The notes beneath the pieces were generated by a model. That model searched no databases. It saw only the letters and a list, made by a program, of their open reading frames with translations, and was not told the origin of the DNA. 64,000 nt of DNA from Rhizobium sp. Root708 (GTDB lineage: Bacteria > Pseudomonadota > Alphaproteobacteria > Rhizobiales > Rhizobiaceae): assembly GCF_001429725.1 (NCBI RefSeq), contig NZ_LMHV01000008.1:61604-125603 (forward strand), read 5' to 3'. Positions 46,443-54,493 of the stretch are shown here, one piece after another. A program made the translations under genes and the position numbers. Within the stretch, counting starts at the first letter, position 1. Each line of letters begins with the position of its first letter.

Positions 46443-48019
46443 TGGACGCTAGCACGCAAACCCCGTCCTCCGCGGCAATCGCGGGGGCGGGCATGGTTAC
46501 CTCCCCACATTGGCTCTCGGCGCGCGCCGGCGCCAAGGTGCTTGAGGCCGGCGGTAACGCTATTGAAGCAATCGTCGCGGCCGGCGCTGCGTTGAGCGTC
46601 GTCTATCCGCACTTTTGCGGCCTCGGCGGGGACGCTGTCTGGCTGGTTGCTGATCGCTCCGGCAACACGAAGGCCTTCCTTGGAATCGGGCAGGCGGCGC
46701 GAGCTGCCACCGGCGACGTAGCGTCGATCCCGACACGCGGCCCGCAATCGACGCTGACGACGGCATGCCTCGTCGACAGTTGGCAACAGGTGCTGAACTA
46801 CTCGGCACAGAACTGGCAAGGTCAGGGAAGCCTCGCAGCGCTGTTGGAAGACGCGATCATTCTCGCTGATGAAGGGTTCCCGGTCAGTCCTTCGCAGGCG
46901 TTCTGGCATCGGTTCCGCAACGGAGAACGCGACAGTTGGCCCGGTTTTGCGGAGGCTTTCGTCGGCCAAGGGATACAACGTCAACCAAATCTCGCCCGCA
47001 CGCTCCGTGACATAGCCGATCAGGGTGCACGTACATTTTACGACGGAGATCTCGCACGACGTCTTGCCGCCGGGTTCGCAGCCGTTGGATCCCCGCTGAC
47101 GCTTGAAGATCTGGCGGACACCGCCACGCAGGTCGAGCAGCCCGTCGCCCTCGATTATCGAGACGTGACGCTATTCGCGCCACCGCCACCGACGCAGGGC
47201 GTTACCACCCTCTCCATCATGGGCATCCTTGCACGCGTCGGGATAAATAAATTCGATCCACGCAGTGCCGATTTTTATCACCACGTGGTCGAAGCGGTAA
47301 AACAAGCTTTCATGGACCGGCCAGCCATTGCAGACCCCGCTTCGATGCAGATCGATGTTGCAGCATTGCTTTCGGCCGCTCGTCTCGGCGAGAAGGCAGG
47401 CGCCATCGACCCCCGACGTGCACTGGCCTGGCCGCAACCGCTCTCGCGCGCCGACACCGCCTTCCTGGCGGCAACGGACCGCGAGGGCCGCAGCGTGGCG
47501 ATGTTGCAGAGCATCTACTATGACTGGGGTAGTGGCGTCGTTGTCGGTGACACCGGCATCCTTTGGCAGAACCGGGGTGCCGCCTTCAGCCTTGACCCGA
47601 TGAGCCCGAATTGCCTGCAAGCCGGCAAGCGGCCGTTTTATACGCTGAACCCCGGCATCGCGCTCAAGGACGGGCGTCCGCATCTCCTCTACGGCACACA
47701 GGGCGCCGATGGCCAACCGCAAACGTTGGCATTGCTGCTGAGCCTGCTGCTAGACCACGATTTCGGCCCGCTCGAAGCATTGTCGCATCCGCGTTTCCTG
47801 CTCGGACGAACGTTCTCCGACAGTCGGGACAGCCTGAAGATCGAGAAGAACGTGGGAGAGGACGTTGCTGCTGCCCTTACCTCGCTCGGTCATGAAGTGG
47901 CGATGATTGATGTGCTCAGTCAACTGGCTGGCCAAGCCGGCGTCATCCGCATCCGCGCCGATGGCATGATCGATGGCGCGCATGACCCACGAAGCGACGG
48001 TGGAGCAATCGGCATCTGA
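46439..48019 (+). CDS. Gamma-glutamyltransferase family Ntn-hydrolase
   Basis: A 526-residue precursor-type protein. The likely autocleavage and nucleophile Thr is in ADTAFLAATD (about residue 340), where typical enzymes read NTTHFSVVD; the following SGVVVGDTGILWQN and GKRPFYTLNPGI match the small-subunit core. There is no clear signal peptide, so it is probably cytoplasmic, unlike many GGTs. It could remove a gamma-glutamyl or other acyl group from an amine. It sits between two amidohydrolases in one coupled operon, so it should process the same compound. Confidence 0.8.
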   Translation: MMDASTQTPSSAAIAGAGMVTSPHWLSARAGAKVLEAGGNAIEAIVAAGAALSVVYPHFCGLGGDAVWLVADRSGNTKAFLGIGQAARAATGDVASIPTRGPQSTLTTACLVDSWQQVLNYSAQNWQGQGSLAALLEDAIILADEGFPVSPSQAFWHRFRNGERDSWPGFAEAFVGQGIQRQPNLARTLRDIADQGARTFYDGDLARRLAAGFAAVGSPLTLEDLADTATQVEQPVALDYRDVTLFAPPPPTQGVTTLSIMGILARVGINKFDPRSADFYHHVVEAVKQAFMDRPAIADPASMQIDVAALLSAARLGEKAGAIDPRRALAWPQPLSRADTAFLAATDREGRSVAMLQSIYYDWGSGVVVGDTGILWQNRGAAFSLDPMSPNCLQAGKRPFYTLNPGIALKDGRPHLLYGTQGADGQPQTLALLLSLLLDHDFGPLEALSHPRFLLGRTFSDSRDSLKIEKNVGEDVAAALTSLGHEVAMIDVLSQLAGQAGVIRIRADGMIDGAHDPRSDGGAIGI

Positions 48020-49255
48020 ATGAACGAGCACGGCATTGACCTGCTGATCCGCAACGCCCGTCTCGACGGCAGCGATCGGCTTTTCGACATTGCGATCCGT
48101 GAAGGCACGATTGCCGCCGTCGAGACGAACCTTCGCTGTGACACTGTCGAGACCGTGGACGCGCAGGGAGCACTCGCCTGCGGCGGGCTGGTCGAAAGCC
48201 ACATTCACCTTGATAAGGCCGGCATTCTCGGTCGCTGCACGATCTGTCACGGCACGCTGGCGGAAGCCGTGCAGGAAACGGCCCGGGCGAAGGCGGCCTT
48301 TTCGGAGCGGGATGTCTATGATCGCGCCGCTGAAGTCGTCAAGAAGGCGATCACCAACGGCACGATGCGAATGCGGACATTCGTTGAAATCGACCCGCGT
48401 GCCGAGCTGCGGTCCTTTGAGGCCATCAAGCGCATCCGCCGGGACTATGCCTTTGCGATCGATATCGAGATTTGCGCTTTTGCTCAGGACGGCCTGACGA
48501 ACGAGCCGGAGACGCTGTCGATGATCGATCATGCTCTATCCAATGGCGCCGACCTCGTTGGAGGGGCGCCATACATCGATCGCGATCCGCGTGGGCACAT
48601 CGCGATGATCTTCGATCTCGCGGAGAAGCACGACGTCGCCGCGGACTTTCATCTCGACTTCGACCTTTATCCCGAGAGAAGCAATCTCTCGGCCGTCGTG
48701 GAGGAAACGATAGCTCGTGGTTGGCAGGGGCGTGTCTCGCTTGGGCATATGACGAGCATATCCGCGCTTGCTCCCGACGGCGTGGTTGCGCTGGCTGAGC
48801 GGCTGGCGGAAGCCGGCATCGCGGTCACGGTCCTGCCGTCGACGGACCTTTTTCTGAACGGCAGAGATCATGACCGGCTGGTCCCGCGCGGCGTGGCACC
48901 GGCGCACGTCCTTGCCCATCACGGCGTCGTCACCTCGATCGCCAGCAACAACATTCTGAACCCCTTCACGCCTTATGGCGACGCATCGTTGGTCCGAATG
49001 GCTAATCTTTACGCCAATGTTTTGCAGATCTCACGCGCAGCCGACCTGCGGCTCGTTTTCGATATGATCGGGTCGTCAGCCGCCCAGCTGATGGGCAAGC
49101 CACATGGTATCCGGCAGGGTCAGAGCGCCGACATTATCCTTCTCGACTGCCGTACGCCCGAGGACGCCATCAGGGAGAACGCACGTCCACTCTGGGGATG
49201 CCGGCGCGGCCGTCCGACGTTCCAGAACGCCCGCCCTGTCATATTCAAACCTTGA
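48020..49255 (+). CDS. Cytosine-deaminase-like amidohydrolase (2)
   Basis: A 411-residue amidohydrolase starting directly after the previous stop. Metal-site-like motifs are ESHIHLDKAG, ADFHLDF, LGHMTSI and SIASNNILNPFTPYGDAS; the usual aspartate (SGSDN in paralogue 1) is Asn-Asn here, so metal or water activation may differ. It is clearly distant from paralogue 1, so the two probably catalyse successive steps. The substrate is unknown. Confidence 0.8.
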   Translation: MNEHGIDLLIRNARLDGSDRLFDIAIREGTIAAVETNLRCDTVETVDAQGALACGGLVESHIHLDKAGILGRCTICHGTLAEAVQETARAKAAFSERDVYDRAAEVVKKAITNGTMRMRTFVEIDPRAELRSFEAIKRIRRDYAFAIDIEICAFAQDGLTNEPETLSMIDHALSNGADLVGGAPYIDRDPRGHIAMIFDLAEKHDVAADFHLDFDLYPERSNLSAVVEETIARGWQGRVSLGHMTSISALAPDGVVALAERLAEAGIAVTVLPSTDLFLNGRDHDRLVPRGVAPAHVLAHHGVVTSIASNNILNPFTPYGDASLVRMANLYANVLQISRAADLRLVFDMIGSSAAQLMGKPHGIRQGQSADIILLDCRTPEDAIRENARPLWGCRRGRPTFQNARPVIFKP

Positions 49256-49261
49256 TGAATA

Positions 49262-49288
49262 GGACGCCCGCGAGGGTCACGGGCGCCC
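49262..49288. terminator. Bidirectional terminator between amidohydrolase 2 and the molybdenum enzyme operon
   Basis: A 9-bp stem with one mismatch (arms 49262-49270 and 49280-49288, GGACGCCCG / CGGGCGCCC) and a nine-base loop, between convergent stop codons. Confidence 0.6.
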
Positions 49289-49294
49289 AGTGCA

Positions 49295-51589
49295 TCAGAG
49301 CAGCTTCTCCAGGGTGATCGGCAGATCGCGCACCCGCTTGCCGGTCGCGTGAAAAACGGCGTTGGCGATGGCTGGCGCGACACCCACGATGCCGACCTCG
49401 CCGACACCCTTTCCGCCGAGCACGGAGGCGTTGGCGTCGGGAACACCAACCGAAATAACCTCGATTGGCGGAATATCGGCGTTTGTTGCGACGAGGTAGT
49501 CACCGAGATTGTTGTTCATCACGCGGCCATTGCGGCGGTCGACAATCCCTTCTTCGAGCAGCGCCTGCCCGATCCCCATGATGATGCCGCCGCGCCATTG
49601 GCTTTCGGCAAGCTTCGGATTGTAGATCCTCCCGCAATCGAAGGCCGACACGACGCGGGCGACGCGGACCGTTCCGAAGTCCTCGTCCACCTGCACTTCA
49701 ACGAAATGCGCGCACCAACTGTGCATGGAATACTCGCCCGCCGTTGGCCCTTTTATGCTGCCCATGGTGGTCCATGCCTTGCGATGGCTGTCGGGACCCT
49801 GTTCTCCCTCCGGTAGCGTATTGCGCCGTACTTCGAGATTGTCGCGACCGAGCGCCGTCATGAGTTCAGCGATTGAGAGAGACAAGCCGCCATCGCGCGG
49901 TATGGAGAGACGCCCCTCCGCAACGACAAGCGTATTGGCACCCGTATCGCGAAACGGCGATGCGCCATCGTTCAGGGCAAGCTGGATAAGCTCGTCACGC
50001 GCCGCCGATGCCGCTTTGTGAACCGCGCCGGTGATGGCACCGGCCAGCATCGAACCGCCGGCAACGGTCGCCCCCGGCAGAGACGAGTCACCAAGATGCA
50101 CGTTCACCTGCTCCACGGGCACGCCGAGCACCTCGGCTGCCGTCTGGGCAAGGATGGTATAAGTGCCTTGGCCCATATCGATGGCACCGCTGACGACATC
50201 GACCGTGCCGTCCGCGAGTATCCGGATCAGCGCCTCGCTGGAAGCACGCAGAACCGGGAAAGTGCCGCAAGCCACGCCCCAACCGATCAGGCGTCGGCCA
50301 TCGCGCATCGAACGTGGCGCGAGGCTGCGCCGCGGCCATCCGAAAGCCTCGCCTCCCTCGGCGAGCGCCTCCCTCAGCCGACGCGTCGACCAAGGCTTGC
50401 CGGATTGCGGATCGCGCTCTGCGTAATTGCGAAGCCGAAGCTCGACGGGATCGATGCCGGTCGCATAAGCGAGCTCATCCATCGCGCATTCAAGTCCGAA
50501 AGTGCTTGGATTTTTGCCAGGCGCACGAAGAGCGCCCGGGACGACGGTGTTGACCGCAACCAACCCATGCTTCGCGCTGAAGTTCTTGACGGCATACATC
50601 AGCGGCGTGGCCGCATTCGTCTGCTCCGGGAAATCCGCGTAGGTCGCAGTCTCGCTCACCCCGGATTGCACGATCGATTGCAGCTTGCCATCGGCATCGG
50701 CGCCAAGAGCGATCGTCTGGCGCGTCGCGGCGCGGCCGCCGAATGCTGTAAAGCTTTGCGAGCGCGCCACGGCAAGCTTGACCGGCCTCCCGAGCATGCG
50801 GGCCGCCGCCGTTGCGACAGCCCCGTAGGCATAGGCTGTCGCCTTGGAGCCGAAGCCGCCGCCGATGAATGGAGAGACGATCCGCACATTCTCGACGGGC
50901 AATCCATACCATTCGGCATAGGTCCGGGCCATTCCGTGGGTCCACTGGCTCGGCTCCCAAACGGTGAGCTGGTCGCCATCCCATTGAGCGGTCAGGCCAT
51001 GCGGCTCGATCGCCACGTGATATTCGCGCGGCGTTCGATATTGCCCTTCCACACGTACTGCTGACTCCGCAAGCGCCGCCTCGGCATCGCCCCAGCTTAC
51101 AGCAAGTGCGTCAAGCGGCTTCGCTTCACCGACATTGGGGTCATCGAGATCGACGATCGCTATGCCGGCCTCATAGCTGATCTCGACGAGCCGTGCCGCC
51201 TCCGTCGCCTGCTCGAGAGTTTCCGCCACGACAGCCGCGACAGCCTGACCGTTGAAGCTGATTTCACGCGACAGAGGCCGGAACGGTTGATTGTCGGGCC
51301 TGTTTCCGTACCAGTCGGACGCGACCATCAAGCCGAGGTCGACATCTGGCGTCATGACCATCAGCACGCCGGGTGCCGCCTGCGCCTTGCCGATGTCGAT
51401 CCCGGCAACGCGTCCCGCAGCGATGCGGCTTTGCACCAACACGGCATAGGCCAGCCCTTCAACCGGCTGTTCCAATGCGTAGGTTGCCCCACCGGTGATC
51501 TTCAGCTTTCCGTCAAAGCGCGACAGTCGACCGCCGATCGTGCCGTCGGAAGCGTCGCCACGCTTGCCCCGTGGTTCTATGATGGTCAT
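49295..51589 (-). CDS. paoC: Aldehyde oxidoreductase molybdenum-binding subunit (PaoC/YagR type)
   Basis: A 764-residue xanthine-dehydrogenase-family large subunit. Cofactor and active-site regions seen are REYHVAIEPHG, IGGGFGSKA, GALRAPGKNP, GSMLAGAITG and the catalytic Glu in GGKGVGEVGIVG near the C-terminus. It binds the Mo-cytosine dinucleotide cofactor and hydroxylates aldehydes or N-heterocycles. The match to the PaoABC type follows from its partners, especially the iron-sulphur FAD subunit. It is last in a three-gene minus-strand operon; starts and stops overlap by four bases. Confidence 0.88.
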   Translation of the reverse strand: MTIIEPRGKRGDASDGTIGGRLSRFDGKLKITGGATYALEQPVEGLAYAVLVQSRIAAGRVAGIDIGKAQAAPGVLMVMTPDVDLGLMVASDWYGNRPDNQPFRPLSREISFNGQAVAAVVAETLEQATEAARLVEISYEAGIAIVDLDDPNVGEAKPLDALAVSWGDAEAALAESAVRVEGQYRTPREYHVAIEPHGLTAQWDGDQLTVWEPSQWTHGMARTYAEWYGLPVENVRIVSPFIGGGFGSKATAYAYGAVATAAARMLGRPVKLAVARSQSFTAFGGRAATRQTIALGADADGKLQSIVQSGVSETATYADFPEQTNAATPLMYAVKNFSAKHGLVAVNTVVPGALRAPGKNPSTFGLECAMDELAYATGIDPVELRLRNYAERDPQSGKPWSTRRLREALAEGGEAFGWPRRSLAPRSMRDGRRLIGWGVACGTFPVLRASSEALIRILADGTVDVVSGAIDMGQGTYTILAQTAAEVLGVPVEQVNVHLGDSSLPGATVAGGSMLAGAITGAVHKAASAARDELIQLALNDGASPFRDTGANTLVVAEGRLSIPRDGGLSLSIAELMTALGRDNLEVRRNTLPEGEQGPDSHRKAWTTMGSIKGPTAGEYSMHSWCAHFVEVQVDEDFGTVRVARVVSAFDCGRIYNPKLAESQWRGGIIMGIGQALLEEGIVDRRNGRVMNNNLGDYLVATNADIPPIEVISVGVPDANASVLGGKGVGEVGIVGVAPAIANAVFHATGKRVRDLPITLEKLL

Positions 51590-52569
51590 AGGAGACCTCC
51601 CATCGTCAGAATGGCACGCGTCACGACGCGCGGTGCCAGTTCGATCTTGTACTGGTTGCCCCCGGAAGAGACCGCGCCTTCCACCGCAAGGCGGCTCGCC
51701 GTCTCGACTGTGGCAACGTCGATTGTCTTCCCGATCAGCGCCTCTTCGACCGACCGCGCACGCCAGGGCCTGGTGGCAACACCACCGAGGGCAACGCGAA
51801 TGTCCTTGATCGTCCTGCGATCCGCCTCCAGTTCCAATCCTACGGCAGCGCTTGCCGCGGCGAACTCGTAGGATTGCCGGTCACGGATCTTGAGATAGGT
51901 CGAGTTCTTGGCGACCGGTGACGACGGGATAAGGATGGCCGTCACCATCTCGCCCCGCTCCAACACCGTTTCTCGTTCGGGGGTATCGCCGGGGAGCAGG
52001 AAGAAGTCGTCAGCGCTTACCCTGCGTTCACCGAGGCAGACGGTCGCGTCGAGCGCGACCAGAGCGACGGCAAGATCTCCCGGGTAGGATGCGATGCAGG
52101 CTGGACTTGTTCCGAGCACGGCATGATTGCGCGTCACCCCCCCGATCGCCGAGCAGCCGGAGCCCGGGTTTCGCTTGTTGCAGGCGTCGAAGGTTCCGGG
52201 ATCCCGAAAATAGGGACAGCGGGTCCTCTGCAGGAGATTGCCGCCGATCGTCGCCATGTTGCGCAACTGCGGCGATGCCGCCAGGGAGAGAGACTGCGAA
52301 ACCGCCGGATAATCAGTCTTGATGCCTGGGCTGCCGGCAACCTCCTCCATCCGCGCGAGCGCGCCGATCGTGACGCCGTTTTCATCGGCGGAGATCTGCG
52401 ACAGCCCCGAAATGTGGCTGATGTCAACCACGACCTCCGGCTCTGCGACACCGCACTTGGCGAGATCAAGAAGCGTCGTTCCGCCGGCGAGCAACATCGC
52501 GCCGGACTGCATGGCGCGCTGGCGAGCATCGTCGAGCGACGCGGCCCGGATATAATCGAAATGCTTCAT
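51586..52569 (-). CDS. paoB: Aldehyde oxidoreductase FAD subunit with extra iron-sulphur site (PaoB/YagS type)
   Basis: A 327-residue FAD-binding protein (AMLLAGGTTLLDLAK, ATIGGNLLQRTRCP). The insert RTRCPYFRDP...CNKRNPGSGCSAIGG supplies cysteines that match the 4Fe-4S site specific to E. coli PaoB, which points to the PaoABC class rather than ordinary xanthine dehydrogenase. The start at 52569 overlaps the 2Fe-2S subunit stop. It passes electrons from the Mo and 2Fe-2S centres to an acceptor, possibly oxygen or ferredoxin-like. Confidence 0.88.
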   Translation of the reverse strand: MKHFDYIRAASLDDARQRAMQSGAMLLAGGTTLLDLAKCGVAEPEVVVDISHISGLSQISADENGVTIGALARMEEVAGSPGIKTDYPAVSQSLSLAASPQLRNMATIGGNLLQRTRCPYFRDPGTFDACNKRNPGSGCSAIGGVTRNHAVLGTSPACIASYPGDLAVALVALDATVCLGERRVSADDFFLLPGDTPERETVLERGEMVTAILIPSSPVAKNSTYLKIRDRQSYEFAAASAAVGLELEADRRTIKDIRVALGGVATRPWRARSVEEALIGKTIDVATVETASRLAVEGAVSSGGNQYKIELAPRVVTRAILTMGGLL

Positions 52570-53042
52570 CGCGGCGCCTCCGCAGCGTCGCGCACCGCCG
52601 CGACGATATGGTTGTAGGCTCCGCACCGACAGAGATTGCCGGCCATGTATTCGCGGATCTCCTCGTCCGAGCCCGTGCGCCCTTCGCGGATGCATGCAAC
52701 GGCCGACATGATCTGGCCCGGCGTGCAGTAGCCGCATTGAAAGGCATCATGGTCGAGGAAGGCCTGCTGCACCGGATGGAGTTCGCCGCCGCTCGTTGAA
52801 AGACCCTCGATCGTCGTAATCGCTTTGCCCTCCGCTTGGGCGGCCAGCGTCAGACAGGCGAGTACGCGCTTGCCGTCGATGTGAACGGTGCAGGCCCCGC
52901 ATTGTCCGTGGTCACAGCCCTTTTTGGTGCCGGTCAGGCCGAGTTCTTCACGTAGCGCGTCGAGCAGGGTGACGCGCGGCTCGACGTCGAGTTCATGCCG
53001 CTGCGCGTTGATATCGAGAGAGAGATGGACGGGTTGTGTCAT
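52566..53042 (-). CDS. paoA: Aldehyde oxidoreductase 2Fe-2S subunit (PaoA/YagT type)
   Basis: A 158-residue two-cluster ferredoxin subunit. Cluster I is in KKGCDHGQCGACTVHI plus a later Cys (RVLACLT), and cluster II in QCGYCTPGQ and NLCRCGAY. The start at 53042 has AGGAGCT upstream. E. coli PaoA has a Tat signal; none is visible from this start or the 53-codon open extension, so this complex is probably cytoplasmic. First gene of the operon, divergent from a TetR regulator. Confidence 0.9.
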   Translation of the reverse strand: MTQPVHLSLDINAQRHELDVEPRVTLLDALREELGLTGTKKGCDHGQCGACTVHIDGKRVLACLTLAAQAEGKAITTIEGLSTSGGELHPVQQAFLDHDAFQCGYCTPGQIMSAVACIREGRTGSDEEIREYMAGNLCRCGAYNHIVAAVRDAAEAPR

Positions 53043-53201
53043 GATTTGAGCTCCTGCCGTCGTCACGAGAATGGATACTGGGAGTGTTGAAAGGTGGTCA
53101 TCGGAACCAGCTGCGCTATCTGACGCAACGGGTGCGGTGTCGGGCCGCGTTTCGACATGACATTTTTCCCCACCTGGATTAAGAAATGTAAGGCGCCGCA
53201 C

Positions 53202-53221
53202 AAACGGAGGCGCCTCCGTTT
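53202..53221. promoter_or_regulatory. Perfect 20-base palindrome, probable TetR operator
   Basis: AAACGGAGGC and its exact reverse complement, joined without spacer, in the 214-base gap between the paoA start and the TetR gene. It is 36 bases before the TetR start. Its length and symmetry are typical of TetR-family operators, and it could silence both promoters. Confidence 0.7.
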
Positions 53222-53256
53222 AATCTAGTCACTTGTCGCCTTGCGTCAAGGGCCGA

Positions 53257-53898
53257 ATGCGTTTGGAGCTTGTTTTGCCGTCAGCCCGGCCGGAAGCAGG
53301 AGGAGCAGCACCTTTGCGCGCGGATGCGCGGCGCAACCGCGAAAAGCTCGTCGAGACTGCGGCAGCTGCTTTCGCGAACAGTGGTGTGGAAGCTTCTCTC
53401 GAGGACATCGCCCGGCGGGCGGGGGTCGGCATCGGCACGCTCTATCGGCATTTTCCAACACGCGAACACCTGGTCGAGGTTGTCTATCGCCGCGAGCTGG
53501 AGAGCCTCGCGGCCGCAGCACAGGAGTTGGCCGCGGACAGGAGGCCAGACGTCGCGCTCGAAGAGTGGATGCGCCGGTTTGTCGATTACATCGCCGCAAA
53601 GCGCGGCATGGCAAACAGCCTCAAGATCCTGATGGCGTCCAACGCGTCCCTTTTTGCCGAGGGCAGCGGTGTTCTACGGACCGCCGCCGACAGCCTGTTA
53701 ACGGCGGCCGCCGATCAAGGGTTCATTCGAAAAGATATCGACACGACGGACCTGCTGCATGCTCTGTCGAGCATCTATTCGCTGCCCTCCTCGCCCGAGT
53801 GGCGGGAACGATCCGATCGCCTCATCGGCCTTCTGATGGATGGGCTGAAGGCGCAACAGGATAGATCTGATGCAGCGGATTCGCGCCATCCACGTTGA
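53257..53898 (+). CDS. TetR/AcrR-family regulator
   Basis: A 213-residue protein with the N-terminal helix-turn-helix SLEDIARRAGVGIGTLYRHF (about 45-64) and a helical effector domain. ATG 53257 is chosen (AAGGG just upstream); an in-frame TTG eight codons earlier is possible. It is divergent from the molybdenum oxidoreductase operon with a perfect palindrome between, so it probably represses that operon until an aldehyde or aromatic inducer binds. Confidence 0.87.
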   Translation: MRLELVLPSARPEAGGAAPLRADARRNREKLVETAAAAFANSGVEASLEDIARRAGVGIGTLYRHFPTREHLVEVVYRRELESLAAAAQELAADRRPDVALEEWMRRFVDYIAAKRGMANSLKILMASNASLFAEGSGVLRTAADSLLTAAADQGFIRKDIDTTDLLHALSSIYSLPSSPEWRERSDRLIGLLMDGLKAQQDRSDAADSRHPR

Positions 53899-54081
53899 CT
53901 TCCGCCTTCGCTGCAACATCTGAACCGATGCCCAACTGGGATTTACAATCGAAAAGCCGGACCGGCTATGGCGATCGCGGTAATGCAAGTCACACGAAGG
54001 GCTAACGGAAGTACCTAATCTAACGAGCTTGCATTTGCGACCACAACGCAAATGATAGGCGCCGGCACGGAGGATGAGGCA

Positions 54082-54309
54082 ATGTCACATTATAAAGACA
54101 AGCGCCGTTTTTATTGCGAGAGCAACGCGGGAAAATCATACGTGATTATCGAGCAGATGCGGATCGCCAGCCGTCAAACCGTTGAAGCGAAGACGGACTA
54201 CATGACCGAACAAGGCGAGATTGTCAGCCGCCTCGATGAAAGTCACTTTCTCATTCTTCTCAACAATGAAGTCGTTACCGTTCAGAGAGGCAAGCGGCGG
54301 CAACACTGA
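54082..54309 (+). CDS. Small cytoplasmic protein, 75 residues, unknown function
   Basis: The start at 54082 has GGAGG eight bases upstream. The protein is charged and soluble-looking (MSHYKDKRRFYCESNAGKSY...), with alternating beta-like stretches such as YVIIEQMRI and HFLILLNNEVVTVQRG and no signal or membrane segment. I do not recognise a family. It stands alone, 183 bases after the TetR gene and convergent with the c-di-GMP gene. Confidence 0.55.
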   Translation: MSHYKDKRRFYCESNAGKSYVIIEQMRIASRQTVEAKTDYMTEQGEIVSRLDESHFLILLNNEVVTVQRGKRRQH

Positions 54310-54493
54310 AGCATATCCGCTGTCCGATGCGCCAAATTGGGTACGCACTGTCAAGGTCGAGCCTTGATTTCTGTTGCCCCGGAGTTTCACGACTTATTCC
54401 TGTACCGGCCGCGACGGCTTGGTACTGCGTCGTAGAACATGGCGTTCGCGACGAGGCCCGCCGCTAGGCGTGCCGCGCTATTGTCCCCATGGT

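Noticed and set aside
52566..53201. A longer PaoA with a 53-residue N-terminal extension as a Tat signal
   Set aside because: The extension has no twin-arginine motif with a hydrophobic core, and the ribosome-binding site AGGAGCT favours the start at 53042.
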